Shown: positions 37,301 to 45,619, numbered from the stretch's first letter. The stretch: DNA of 64,000 bases from an uncultured Bacteroidales bacterium (GCA_900314725.1 OMWJ01000006.1:1-64000), one strand, 5' to 3'. The notes: generated from the letters alone by a model not told the origin. Made by a program: numbers and translations.

Positions 37301-37815
37301 ACTATAAATCATATATCAACTACTACAATAGATTTTCTGCAAAGAAAGCACGTAGTGTTGAAGGTGATAAAAACCTTTGTTTGATAATCCTTGCACAAAT
37401 CTACAATTCAGATTTGAGAAACTACGGTTTCACTGATTTAAGAAAAGAAATTGAGGCTATATCTGATGTAAAACAGATATTAAGTTCAATGTCTTTCTCC
37501 GAAAAACTATCAGATTTGATTTCTCAATTCAATGCCACAGCAACAAAACTTAGAGATGGAGGAGACAAAGAAGAGGCTTCCAAGGCATTTATTGAAATAT
37601 TAAATAGTTTAGAAAAAGAGGGTAGTGGAGTTATAGCAGATGTGAAAGATAAAGTTGCAGAAATAACTCAATTCATCTATTCATACTCACACAACTACCA
37701 GCTTAAAGATGTTTTGGATAAGATTTCTTCTTCTCCAGTCCTGACTTCTTACATTGCTCAAATGCAGACTCAAAACTCACAACCTCAAAATATTTCATTG
37801 AATATTGGAAATTAG
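34393..37815 (+). CDS. DUF2723 multi-pass membrane protein (glycosyltransferase-like)
   Basis: Inner-membrane protein of 1140 aa. The N-terminal half has about 12 predicted membrane helices with the DUF2723 signature WWDCGEYIATTAKLQVGHPPGAP and the FSDTFWFSAVEGEVYA segment. A second hydrophobic region lies near 510-620 (QPRERDYAYAGSFYAFA). The C-terminal half is soluble, probably periplasmic, with TPR-like helices near 910-1000. DUF2723 is related to TMEM260-type protein O-mannosyltransferases, and Bacteroidota O-glycosylate many exported proteins. Acidic residues in the first loop (DCGE) could be catalytic. The exact donor and target are not known. Confidence 0.88.
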   Translation: MKNYKLINNCLGWIVFAIASIVYLLTAEPTASWWDCGEYIATTAKLQVGHPPGAPTFQLIGRLFSFLAGGDTSKIAYMVNSMSALCSGFTILFLFWSITMIAKKFVKDKANMTMGQMIAIFGSGVVGSLAYTFSDTFWFSAVEGEVYAMSSCFTAIVFWAILKWDEQAEDSHNLRWIILIAFLIGVAIGIHLLNILTIPAITYIIYFRKYDKITTKGFILAGLLSIVLVAVVMYFVIPEIVNLAAYFEIFFVNSIGLPFNSGTIIYFILLFGLVIWGLMWSKKKMKPIVNTALLSFLFLIIGYSTFATLIIRANANTPINENAPKDATSLLTYLNREQYGDTPLLYGQYFTATGYDIKETPTTTKYVKNKETKEYDAIERSGSPKFNDNVCTIFPRMYSSDNSRRHPLFYRMWAGISENSMGKPTFGQNLKYFFRYQVHHMYWRYFMWNFVGRQNDIQSYGLNYENAPADASNGTKDLIHGNWISGIKFIDNMRLGPQTDLPEDLQNNKGRNTLFFLPLLLGLAGLIYHIKKDKRNAFVVFLLFFMTGLAIVLYLNQPPNQPRERDYAYAGSFYAFAIWIGLGVYALCDWLKNVKIPENIRNISISVICLLAVPVLMASQEWDDHDRSDRYMARDFAANYLNSCDKNSILITFGDNDTFPLWYAQEVEGIRTDVRVLNYTLSGMAWYVEQLYNKIYESDKLAFTLDKKFYALGQDLNFAQASNDTMELQTALKNIIKANPGQQPFNQIDMLKDYKYIAVLPTHNFKITFDKAKAAKNGNYPKELVDGEKGEFVFSLNLEQGLGGNLAQLYRQELMLLDILASNHFERPVYVMNPTLLRDVIPNIMDYCVQEGIVYRIVPYKTNNAYTSKSYSMFMDKFSWGNINKEGVYLENAVTISNSKVMRQNHVALANYFIGRGEKQKAINILDKCVKEFPGSKIAFDRADVMLADAYCRAGAMNKGKQIYKSIIDYYKSYINYYNRFSAKKARSVEGDKNLCLIILAQIYNSDLRNYGFTDLRKEIEAISDVKQILSSMSFSEKLSDLISQFNATATKLRDGGDKEEASKAFIEILNSLEKEGSGVIADVKDKVAEITQFIYSYSHNYQLKDVLDKISSSPVLTSYIAQMQTQNSQPQNISLNIGN

Positions 37816-37835
37816 AATCAGAATGTTATAATGTA

Positions 37836-37890
37836 TTAAGGTCTTTAAGAATTCTTTATCTTTTAAAGGTTTTAAAGACCTTAATTTTTT
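37836..37890 (+). terminator. intrinsic terminator after the DUF2723 gene
   Basis: TTAAGGTCTTTAA (37836-37848) and TTAAAGACCTTAA (37872-37884) are perfect 13-bp arms around a 23-nt loop, followed by six T. Confidence 0.75.
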
Positions 37891-37929
37891 AAACAGATGT
37901 GTTTTGTTTTTAACAATTAAATCTCAAGT

Positions 37930-39654
37930 ATGAAAAAAAAGTCTCTGAGTATCAGTTTTTTTATTGGTTTTATTTTGGTTTTCTTTTCTTATTCTACGCT
38001 ATATGCACAGGAATATAAAAACATTTTTTCCTCTCCTTTGAAGATACCATTGTATTCCACAGGAAGTTTTGCAGAACTTAGAGGCTCTCATTTTCATTCG
38101 GGCTTGGATATAAGAACGTATGGCAAGACAGGATACAACGTCTATGCACCTGAAGACGGCTATGTTTCAAGAATAAAGGTGCAGGCTTACGGAGGCGGCA
38201 AAAATCTTTACATCACTCATCCAAATGGCTACACTACTGTTTATATGCACTTGGAGAGATATTGCGGAGAGATAGAAAAATGGGTAAAACAACATCAATA
38301 CGCAAACCAAGTCTATGAGTTTGACTACACTTTTCAAAAACCTAAGATCTATGTAACAAAAGGTGATACCATAGCCCTTAGTGGAGAGAGTGGCTCAGTT
38401 GCCGGTCCTCATCTGCATTTTGAAGTCCGCAACTCCAAGACAGAAAATCCTATAAACCCTCTTCGTTTTTTTGACGTAGAAGACACTATTCCACCTTATA
38501 TAGAGTCGTTGGCTATCACTCCATTGAAAAAAGCAAGCGTCAATAGTTCCTCAAACACTTATACATGGCAGATAAACAAAGACAAAAAAACTACTGACAG
38601 CATACCTCTTTTTGATACCATAGACTGTTTAGGAAATATCTATTTTTCCATTCTTGCCTTTGACCCTTCAAAAAACTCTTCCATACGCAACGGAGTCCTT
38701 TCTTTTGAACTCTATATCAACAACAAGAAGATATTTTCCCACAAAGTCAATGAGTTTTCTTTTGCAAATTATGGCTATGTTGATGCTGTTATCAACTATC
38801 CGCTGTATATTAAGACGGGAGAACGCTATCTTTCTTCACGCCTTTTGGAAAACGGAAAACTGCCTTACGACAACTATGTTAATAACGGCATTCTCAATGT
38901 TAAGAAAGATTCTCTCTACAAGATAGAGTGGAGATTGGCTGACATAAAAAACAACAAAAGCAACTATGCTTTCTTTGTGCGTGGTTTTGAACAAGATAAT
39001 GCAATAAGAAACAACACCTTGAAACCAAGTGTAATGCATATTGACTACAACGAAAATACAACTTACAAAGCTTCCGATGGTAGTCTTTTTATGTTCTCTA
39101 AAAACTGTCTGTATGAAAGTATTGACTTAGAACATTATCAACGCAAAGGCACATACTCCGATGTTCATACTCTGCACAATATCTTTGAACCTGTAAAAAA
39201 GAAATTCACTATCAAGATTAAACCATATAAAGTTAATGACTTAATAAAAAACAAATCCACTATAGTAAAGATTAATTCAAAAGGAGGATTTTCCTCTGTT
39301 GGAGGTATTTACAGAGATGGTTTTGTAGAAACTAAGATTGGAGACTTCGGTGTCTTTGCCATTTGGATTGACACTACAGCACCAGATGTAAAACCCCTTA
39401 ATTTCAAGCCTAACAAAAAACTTTCTTCCAACCAAAAGACTCTGAAAGCAAAGCTATCAGACAACTTAACGGGAATATATTCCTACAAAGGCTACATCAA
39501 TGGCAAATGGGTGCTTATGGAATATGACGGCAAGAATGCTATGCTCACCTATTTTATTGACGAAACATTGAAAGAAGGAGAGAACACTTTGAAAATTGTG
39601 GTTACTGACAAAAACAACAACACAAAAACAGAGACTTACACGATAATACGATGA
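37930..39654 (+). CDS. M23 family metallopeptidase
   Basis: Exported protein of 574 aa with a signal peptide ending ..STLYAQ. The M23/LytM domain is near the N-terminus (about 45-185), with zinc ligands in HFHSGLDIR and HLHFEVR and the fold motif VYAPEDGYVSRIKV. A loop insertion after YMHLERYCGEIEKW is longer than in minimal members. The remaining 390 residues are beta-rich and end in an Ig-like segment (KAKLSDNLTGIYSYKGYING). Likely a peptidoglycan endopeptidase. Its stop overlaps the next gene by 4 nt (ATGA). Confidence 0.9.
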   Translation: MKKKSLSISFFIGFILVFFSYSTLYAQEYKNIFSSPLKIPLYSTGSFAELRGSHFHSGLDIRTYGKTGYNVYAPEDGYVSRIKVQAYGGGKNLYITHPNGYTTVYMHLERYCGEIEKWVKQHQYANQVYEFDYTFQKPKIYVTKGDTIALSGESGSVAGPHLHFEVRNSKTENPINPLRFFDVEDTIPPYIESLAITPLKKASVNSSSNTYTWQINKDKKTTDSIPLFDTIDCLGNIYFSILAFDPSKNSSIRNGVLSFELYINNKKIFSHKVNEFSFANYGYVDAVINYPLYIKTGERYLSSRLLENGKLPYDNYVNNGILNVKKDSLYKIEWRLADIKNNKSNYAFFVRGFEQDNAIRNNTLKPSVMHIDYNENTTYKASDGSLFMFSKNCLYESIDLEHYQRKGTYSDVHTLHNIFEPVKKKFTIKIKPYKVNDLIKNKSTIVKINSKGGFSSVGGIYRDGFVETKIGDFGVFAIWIDTTAPDVKPLNFKPNKKLSSNQKTLKAKLSDNLTGIYSYKGYINGKWVLMEYDGKNAMLTYFIDETLKEGENTLKIVVTDKNNNTKTETYTIIR

Positions 39655-40601
39655 AGGAAACAACAAAAGGACATATCCTCATACTTCTTACTAATATAAT
39701 TTTTGGCATCAATACTCCCTTTGCCAAAGATGCTTTAAACGTTGTTGGTCCTTATATTCTTTCCACTTTCAGATTTGTTGGTTGTGCTTTATTGTTTTGG
39801 CTTGCTTCTGTTGTATTTAGAGTACCTAAGGTGGATAAGAAAGATATATTTCTTCTCTGCTTAGCCTCTTTGTTTGGCATAGTTTTCAACCTGTTCTTAT
39901 TTATACTCGGTCTTAGCACTACAACACCTACAAACGCTTCTATTATCATAAGTATGACACCTATTTTCACAATGATAATGGCTGCCATCTTCCTCAAAGA
40001 ACCTCTTACTCTGAAAAAAGCCATAGGAGTCGCTTGCGGTTTGGCTGGAGCATTGATACTCATACTCACCAAACAAGGTTCTCAAAACATGGGGGCAACT
40101 CACAATGTCTTAGGAATAGTTATCTGCATTGTCAGTGCAGTATCATACGCCCTTTACCTTACCTTGTTCAGCAGACTTATCAAAAGAAACCACCCTATAA
40201 ACGTTATGAAGTGGATGTTTTTAGCTTCTTCCATTGTCATTCTACCGATAACTCTGCCAGAGGTTACAAGTTTTAACTACTCATTACTAACTACAAAGAC
40301 TTGCTTAGAACTCTGTTACGTTGTGTTTTTCGCTACTTTCCTCAACTATAACTTTATTCCAATGGCACAGGCGAGACTAAGACCTACAACCCTATCAATG
40401 TATAACTATGTTCAGCCCGTGATGACGACTATTATCTCCATTGTTCTTCTTATGGATGTGCTTAGCATTTACAAAATAATTGCCGCCTTGCTGATTTTCT
40501 CTGGCGTGTATATTGTAACCACTTCTAAAAGCAGAAAACAAACCCTTGAACAACAAAAGATAAGCAAAACGCTCAGCGAGATAATCAAAAAACAAGCATA
40601 A
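39651..40601 (+). CDS. EamA/DMT family transporter
   Basis: Inner-membrane drug/metabolite transporter of 316 aa with about ten predicted helices in two EamA repeats. The first repeat has FGINTPFAKDAL and STTTPTNASIIISMTPIF; the second has YNYVQPVMTTIISIVLL. The substrate cannot be assigned. It is translationally coupled to the M23 gene by a 4-nt overlap, and its terminator is probably repeat R5. Confidence 0.9.
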   Translation: MKETTKGHILILLTNIIFGINTPFAKDALNVVGPYILSTFRFVGCALLFWLASVVFRVPKVDKKDIFLLCLASLFGIVFNLFLFILGLSTTTPTNASIIISMTPIFTMIMAAIFLKEPLTLKKAIGVACGLAGALILILTKQGSQNMGATHNVLGIVICIVSAVSYALYLTLFSRLIKRNHPINVMKWMFLASSIVILPITLPEVTSFNYSLLTTKTCLELCYVVFFATFLNYNFIPMAQARLRPTTLSMYNYVQPVMTTIISIVLLMDVLSIYKIIAALLIFSGVYIVTTSKSRKQTLEQQKISKTLSEIIKKQA

Positions 40602-40614
40602 AAAGTTCCGCAAA

Positions 40615-40719
40615 ATCAACTCTTTCTTTGCATAAAAAAAGAGTTGGTTTTAAAAAATTAAAACCAACTCTTTACACCCTAAACATCAAGAGTTATTTTT
40701 TTAAAATCAAGTCTTTTTT
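40615..40719 (-). repeat. intergenic repeat R5 (GASTTG family, reverse orientation)
   Basis: Read on the minus strand: AAAAAAGACTTGATTTTA, CTCTTGATGTTTAGGGTGT, AAAGAGTTGGTTTTAA, TTAAAACCAACTCTTTTTTTATG, then AAAGAGTTG. AAAGAGTTGGTTTTAA and its exact complement give a 16-bp perfect hairpin (plus 40639-40674) around a short T/A loop. The left end touches the stop of the pseudogene CTD frame at 40718. It lies between convergent transcripts. Confidence 0.8.
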
Positions 40720-41216
40720 ATTGTTTTATAAGTTTCTGATAATGAACTTTGTTTTCGCTGTCAAGGATTCTTATAATATATGTTCCGTTCTTTAGGAATG
40801 AGATATTGAATTTCTCGGTGTTATAGAAACTCTTCAACTCCTTGCCTTGCAAATCCATTATTATCTCACTTATTCCCTATTTTATCAAAACTATTATTAC
40901 TAAAATACGGCTCCGCATAGACATTATAATTTCTGATAAATTCTTTTAGCTTTGATAAATATCTTTCCTTAGGTAAGCTATCTAAAAACTCTATAACAAC
41001 ATATCCATTTTCATTGTTTAAAGTATCTACGCTTTCAATACTGTTACTATTATTGGAAAGTAAAAGTTGTATATTTGCGTATGGTCCGCTAATATATGCA
41101 TATTTTGAGTTTAAATTTAAATATTGTTTAGTGTTGTTATAGTAATAGAAATACTCGTTTTGTGAAGATACTAATAAACTATAAAATAAAAAACTTAATA
41201 AAAATATCTTTTTCAT
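40718..41216 (-). pseudogene. remnant of a T9SS-secreted protease (N-terminus joined to sorting domain)
   Basis: The minus strand opens with a 116-codon frame (41216-40866): signal peptide MKKIFLLSFLFYSLLVSSQ, then YFYYYNNTKQYLNLNSKYAY and VYAEPYFSNNSFDKIG. These are features I associate with the pro-region of Bacteroidota secreted S8 (subtilisin-like) peptidases. Right after DKIG the frame stops. In the next frame the DNA continues without interruption as GISEIIMDLQGKELKSF..NGTYIIRILD..QKLIKQ to a TAA at 40718, a type A T9SS sorting domain. The whole catalytic part is missing. The simplest reading is one internal deletion that joined head and tail out of frame. ATG 41216 is 2 nt after the lipoprotein gene. 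Confidence 0.7.
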
Positions 41217-41218
41217 AA

Positions 41219-41722
41219 CTAATCAATTTTATAATACCATATATCATATATTCCATCTGTCCATGTACCTGTCTCAAAATTATAAAACAATACCCAATAT
41301 ATTCCGTCTAAGCGTCTTAGTTCAAAATAAAATTCTTTTTTCTTTATTGGAAGATTTGGATGTTCAACTACATTATTAAACTTAATTTTATTAGTATCGA
41401 TAAGTTCAAAATATGAATCCTGAAAAATATCATTAGTCTCAAGCACTAAACCATTTTTATAAAAAGTTAAAGTATCTGGTCCCTTATAAGACAAGTAATT
41501 ATATTGAATCCAGGTTCCTACAAGAACTTTTCTTCGTTGTTCCAATGTCATTTCTTCTATTGGAATACTATCCAAGTCTTCATCGTCTTCTTCTTGTGTA
41601 GTATTTGTGGTTGTCTTTGCATCATCATCGTCATCATCACTGCAACTGACGGTTACTAAACCTAAACTTACTACTGCAAAGAATAGAAAAAGTATCTTTG
41701 CTAAAAAAATTTTTCTGCTCAT
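41219..41722 (-). CDS. lipoprotein with poly-Asp surface-export signal
   Basis: Lipoprotein of 167 aa. The signal peptide ends LGLVTVSC and the lipidated Cys27 is followed by SDDDDDDAK, an acidic stretch like the lipoprotein export signals that send Bacteroidota lipoproteins to the cell surface. A Thr/Glu/Asp linker follows to about residue 55, then a compact domain (RRKVLVGTWIQYNYL..) resembling the lipocalin-like domains of this phylum. Function unknown. It shares a transcript with the protease remnant. A TAACTTTG promoter box is at 41755-41762. Confidence 0.8.
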   Translation of the reverse strand: MSRKIFLAKILFLFFAVVSLGLVTVSCSDDDDDDAKTTTNTTQEEDDEDLDSIPIEEMTLEQRRKVLVGTWIQYNYLSYKGPDTLTFYKNGLVLETNDIFQDSYFELIDTNKIKFNNVVEHPNLPIKKKEFYFELRRLDGIYWVLFYNFETGTWTDGIYDIWYYKID

Positions 41723-41754
41723 TTTTTTATGTTTTTTAAAAAATTTCAGTCTTG

Positions 41755-41762
41755 CAAAGTTA
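41755..41762 (-). promoter_or_regulatory. -7 promoter box for the lipoprotein gene
   Basis: The minus strand reads TAACTTTG, 32 nt upstream of the lipoprotein ATG. Confidence 0.55.
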
Positions 41763-41805
41763 TGAAAATATTTTTAATAACAAAATAATTATCAGAAAAT
41801 GAACA

Positions 41806-41849
41806 ATAAAAAAAACAAAACGATATTTTATATAAACAAAAATATCGTT
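41806..41849 (-). terminator. intrinsic terminator after the DJ-1/PfpI gene
   Basis: On the minus strand AACGATATTTT and AAAATATCGTT form an 11-bp stem with a 9-nt loop, followed by TTGTTTTTTTT. It lies about 25 nt after the stop codon. Confidence 0.8.
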
Positions 41850-41874
41850 CTGTGAAAATATTCAAAAATAAATT

Positions 41875-42441
41875 TTATTGATTCATTAGATGTTTATATC
41901 GCATACCTTCTGCAATTTGATCTGCTGTTGCTTTATCTGTCAGTTGTTCCAATAATTCGTATGCGTATGGAAAAGCAGCGGCAGGTCCTTCTGCTGTAGT
42001 AATATTTTTATCAACAGTAACCAAATCACCTGTATAAGTTGCATTTGTCAGCATTTGTTCAAAACCAGGATAACAAGTAGCTCGGCGAGAGTCAAGTATT
42101 CCCAACTGTGCTAATACTACAGCAGGAGCAGCACAGATAGCCGAAATCATTTTACCTTTTTCATTATGTTTAAGCAGTGCTTGACAAAGTTCTTTATGCT
42201 CGTAAAGATTAGTAGCTCCGGGCATACCTCCTGGCAACATAAGTAAATCAGCTTCTTCTCTATTTATTTCATTAAACATAAAATCTGCTTTTATATCTAC
42301 ACCATGAGCAGAAGTTACCATATAATCCTTACCTACACTTACAGTCTTTACATCAACACCACCTCTACGCAATACATCAAGAGGGATAAGTGCTTCAATA
42401 TCCTCAAAACCTTGAGCTAAAAACATAAATACTTTCTTCAT
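41875..42441 (-). CDS. DJ-1/PfpI family protein
   Basis: Cytoplasmic protein of 188 aa in the DJ-1/ThiJ/PfpI family (glyoxalase III-like deglycase or chaperone activities are reported for members). The active-site elbow Cys is in ISAICAAPAVVLA (about residue 102). The conserved Glu lies in FEDIEALIPLDVLRRGG, and MLPGGMPGA and ITAEGPAAAFPYAYELLE are present. This is the DJ-1 subgroup pattern. The gene is alone between two terminators. Confidence 0.93.
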   Translation of the reverse strand: MKKVFMFLAQGFEDIEALIPLDVLRRGGVDVKTVSVGKDYMVTSAHGVDIKADFMFNEINREEADLLMLPGGMPGATNLYEHKELCQALLKHNEKGKMISAICAAPAVVLAQLGILDSRRATCYPGFEQMLTNATYTGDLVTVDKNITTAEGPAAAFPYAYELLEQLTDKATADQIAEGMRYKHLMNQ

Positions 42442-42480
42442 AATTTATATCCTTTTTAATATCTGTTAATAAATATAATA

Positions 42481-42513
42481 ACGGTTCCAATAGTTTTATA
42501 TTATTGGAACCGT
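42481..42513. terminator. hairpin between M3 peptidase and DJ-1 genes
   Basis: ACGGTTCCAATA and TATTGGAACCGT form a perfect 12-bp stem with a 9-nt loop, 11 nt past the M3 peptidase stop on the minus strand. Only short T-stretches follow, so it may be a weak terminator or a 3' stabiliser. Confidence 0.6.
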
Positions 42514-42523
42514 ATAAAATGTT

Positions 42524-44650
42524 TTATTTTATGAAACCTTGTTGCTTAAGGAATGCTTCGTTTGTCGGTTCTTTACCTCGGAAAGCTTTGTAGAGTTCCA
42601 TCGGCTTTTTGCTTGCTCCTTTGGAAAGAACATTCTTTCTAAAAGATGTTGCTACTTCTGGATTAAAGATTCCTTTTTCCTTGAAAGCAGCCCAAGCATC
42701 TGCAGCAATAACTTCTGACCATTTATAACCATAGTAGCCGGCAGCATAACCTCCTCCAAAGATATGAGAAAACTGAGTACTCATACAACATCCATTTATC
42801 ATAGGCATAAGTTCTGCTTTATTAGATGCTATCTGTTCCATTGCTATAACATCTTGGTTGCAAGATTTTTCTATAGAGTGCCAAGCCATATCCAACTCAC
42901 CAAAGAACAACTGACGGATAGAAAGCCAGCCTGCATTATATTGTTGTGCTGCACGTATCTTGTCAATATATTGTTGAGGAATCTTATCTCCTGTCTTGTA
43001 ATGAACAGCAAACAAATCCAAGAACTCTTTTTCGTATGCGTAGTTCTCCATAAATTGGCTCATACCTTCAACAAAATCATGTGCGACATTGGTACCAGAT
43101 AATGACTTGTAGACAGATTCTGCTAAAATACCATGAAGACAATGACCAAATTCATGTAAGAAAGTTGTAACTTCATCAAAAGTAAGTAGAGAAGGATTTT
43201 TCTTTGTTGGCTTAGTAAAGTTGCAAACCAATTGAATTAAAGGTCTTATCTCATCACCATTTACTTTGCTTTCCTCTCTAAAGGAAGTCATCCAAGCACC
43301 ATCTCTTTTGCTTGCTCTTGGATAGAAATCCATATAAAGAACAGCCATAAAACGATTGCTTTTCTTTTCCCATACTTCATAAACCTTTACATCAGGATGA
43401 TATTTTTGAATTTCATTGTTTTCTCTGAATTCTAATCCGTATAACTTACCTGCAAGAGTAAAGATTCCATTCTTTACATATTCTAAGTTAAAGTAAGGTT
43501 TCAACAATTCAGGAGAAATATTATACTTTTCGTTTTGTAGCTTCTCTGACCAATAAGAAAAATCCCAACGATTAAGTTTATCTGTAAAGCCATGTTGATT
43601 AGCATAATCTTGAACTGCTTGCAAATCTCTTTTAGCAAAAGGCATAGATGTGTTAAGCAAGTCTTCAAGGAAATTATTGACGGTTGCAGGATTTTCAGCC
43701 ATCTTGTCTTCTAACTGATATTCTGCAAAAGATTTGTAACCTAACAGATTAGCTATCTTCAAGCGTAGGTTGGCAATGTCTTTCAGAACTTGTTTATTAT
43801 CATTAGTGTCGTTATGGTTTGCAACAGAATTAGATGCTTTCCACATCTTTTCTCTCAGTTCTCTGTTAGGACAATAGGTTATGAAAGCAGAATAAGAAGG
43901 GTAGTCCAATGTAAAAGCCCAGCCTTTCATCTTGCGGTTTTGAGCCTCTTGTTTTGCTGCATCAATAGCGTATTGAGGCATTCCTTCAATATCTTTTTTA
44001 TTGGTAATATTAAGAACAAAAGCATTGTTATCTTTCAAAACATTCTGATTAAATTTAAGAGTAAGTATTCCTAATTCTTCTGTTGCTTTGCGATATTCTT
44101 CTTTATCTTGACCTTTTAGCAATGCTCCGTTTTGAATGAATCCTTTATAAACCTTGTCCAATAAAGTACGGTCTTCGGTGGTAAGTTTCAAATCATCTCT
44201 TTGGTCATAGACTATTTTTATTTTGGCAAACAATTGCGGATTCATTGAAACATCATTGGAATACTGAGTAAGTATTGGACTAAGTTCCTGACAAACTTGT
44301 TGCATTTGTTCGTCTGTGCAAGCCTCATTCATATTAAACAACACACCCGATACTCTATCTAAAAGTTTGCCACTTTGTTCGTATGCTACAATTGTATTCT
44401 CAAATGTAGGTGGTTTTGTATTAGTAATTATAGCATTGATGTCTTGCTTTGCTTTCTCTATAGCGTAAAGCATAGCAGGTTTGTAATGCTCTGTTTTTAT
44501 AAGGTCAAAAGGTGGCGTTTGATAAGGAGTAAGCCACTGCATAACCAAAGGGTTTGTTTGTCTTATGTTATCCATTTCTTCTTTTGTCATTTGTGCTGTC
44601 AGCAAACTTGTTACCATAAGCATAAGGATTAATGATAAACTTTTTTTCAT
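42524..44650 (-). CDS. dcp: M3 family peptidyl-dipeptidase (Dcp-like)
   Basis: Zinc metallopeptidase of 708 aa. The signal peptide (MKKSLSLILMLMVTSLLTAQ) puts it in the periplasm or outside, unlike E. coli Dcp. The zinc motif HEFGH lies in FLHEFGHCLHG (about 492), with the downstream glutamate in FVEGMSQFMENYAYE. The C-terminal half has the M3 pattern GGGYAAGYYGYKWSEV. It cleaves dipeptides from peptide C-termini in the family and would fit a peptide-fermenting lifestyle. It is transcribed from its own region, separated from sdhC by a terminator. Confidence 0.94.
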   Translation of the reverse strand: MKKSLSLILMLMVTSLLTAQMTKEEMDNIRQTNPLVMQWLTPYQTPPFDLIKTEHYKPAMLYAIEKAKQDINAIITNTKPPTFENTIVAYEQSGKLLDRVSGVLFNMNEACTDEQMQQVCQELSPILTQYSNDVSMNPQLFAKIKIVYDQRDDLKLTTEDRTLLDKVYKGFIQNGALLKGQDKEEYRKATEELGILTLKFNQNVLKDNNAFVLNITNKKDIEGMPQYAIDAAKQEAQNRKMKGWAFTLDYPSYSAFITYCPNRELREKMWKASNSVANHNDTNDNKQVLKDIANLRLKIANLLGYKSFAEYQLEDKMAENPATVNNFLEDLLNTSMPFAKRDLQAVQDYANQHGFTDKLNRWDFSYWSEKLQNEKYNISPELLKPYFNLEYVKNGIFTLAGKLYGLEFRENNEIQKYHPDVKVYEVWEKKSNRFMAVLYMDFYPRASKRDGAWMTSFREESKVNGDEIRPLIQLVCNFTKPTKKNPSLLTFDEVTTFLHEFGHCLHGILAESVYKSLSGTNVAHDFVEGMSQFMENYAYEKEFLDLFAVHYKTGDKIPQQYIDKIRAAQQYNAGWLSIRQLFFGELDMAWHSIEKSCNQDVIAMEQIASNKAELMPMINGCCMSTQFSHIFGGGYAAGYYGYKWSEVIAADAWAAFKEKGIFNPEVATSFRKNVLSKGASKKPMELYKAFRGKEPTNEAFLKQQGFIK

Positions 44651-44681
44651 AACTATAAAAATATTAATTATCTTCTATAAA

Positions 44682-44733
44682 GAAAAAAACTTTCGCTCGT
44701 TTAGAAATATAGCATTTCAAACAAACGAAAGTT
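44682..44733 (-). terminator. intrinsic terminator after sdhC
   Basis: On the minus strand AACTTTCG and CGAAAGTT, extended by imperfect pairing inward, form a long hairpin followed by TTTTTTCTTT. It lies 20 nt after the sdhC stop. Confidence 0.7.
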
Positions 44734-44752
44734 AAATAATGTCTATAAATTA

Positions 44753-45619
44753 TTATTTGAAAAAGAACTCTATTATAGGAACAATAGCAAAACCTAAAGG
44801 AATAACTATTGCATATATCAAAGCAAGACAATCTATTGCTTTAGTGTATTTCTTAACGTTTAGTCCAAAAGTCTGGAAAATAGACGCAACACCGTGATAA
44901 AGATGTATTGCTAAGATAAGGAAAGAAAGAAGGTAGATAAGAACATAAAGAGGGTTCTTGAATTTATCTTTAGCCATATTGTAGAAATCAGGCTCATAGT
45001 CTTCAAAATCCTTACCGCAATATGTTGCTACTTCTTTTTTGCTAAGATTGACAAAATATTTTCTATCTTTTGCAACTTTGTCTTGAGGCAAAGTCTGTAT
45101 TGCCATATACTGTGCTTGCAGTTCAGCAGCCTGTTCTTCTTTAAGTTTGCCTTCTTGAAGTTGTTGTACTTTCTCTTGGAACTTAGCCTCAACTTTTTCA
45201 GTCTTTACAACGTATTTTCCTTCTACTAAGCCTGTCTTTGCAAAGTAGAAATCAACAAAGTGGATAACAAGGAACACAAGTAGTATGCCACCTGTCCAAG
45301 CCATATATTTACTACCAACACCTGTCTTTGATTTATTTGGAACAGCATAGCGAACAGGACGTGCCATATAGTTTTCTATCGCAAGTATTAAAGTTATAAC
45401 AATGTGAAGTAAGATGCATGCCAGAAGTATAACTTCAAAAACTTTAACAACATAGTTAGTACCCATAAAATGACAAACATTTCTGTACCATTCTCCACCA
45501 TCTTCTCTAAGAATGCAATGATTCATTCCCATGTGAAAAGGTAAAAATATAAGCAAAAATGCTCCTACTGCTCCTACGCAAAGCTTCTTAGTTATTGAAG
45601 CTAATTTAATTAATTTCAT
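44753..45619 (-). CDS. sdhC: succinate dehydrogenase/fumarate reductase cytochrome b subunit
   Basis: Membrane anchor of the Bacteroidota cytochrome b558-type succinate dehydrogenase/fumarate reductase, 288 aa. Five hydrophobic segments lie near 14-32, 58-80, 108-126, 222-245 and 262-284. Haem-ligand candidates are His in HMGMNH, LLHIVITL, VIHFVDF and HLYHGVASIFQTFGLN. The protein is longer than the roughly 220-240 aa usual for this family because of a charged insertion (about 131-205) between the third and fourth helices, part of it Gln/Glu/Lys-rich and likely coiled coil. sdhA and sdhB, normally directly downstream, are absent; an M3 peptidase follows beyond a terminator. Confidence 0.88.
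   Translation of the reverse strand: MKLIKLASITKKLCVGAVGAFLLIFLPFHMGMNHCILREDGGEWYRNVCHFMGTNYVVKVFEVILLACILLHIVITLILAIENYMARPVRYAVPNKSKTGVGSKYMAWTGGILLVFLVIHFVDFYFAKTGLVEGKYVVKTEKVEAKFQEKVQQLQEGKLKEEQAAELQAQYMAIQTLPQDKVAKDRKYFVNLSKKEVATYCGKDFEDYEPDFYNMAKDKFKNPLYVLIYLLSFLILAIHLYHGVASIFQTFGLNVKKYTKAIDCLALIYAIVIPLGFAIVPIIEFFFK

Noticed and set aside
39752-40103. Open frames antisense to the EamA transporter (up to 106 codons)
   Set aside because: Typical antisense shadows of a hydrophobic gene; composition gives no protein family and no promoter was seen.
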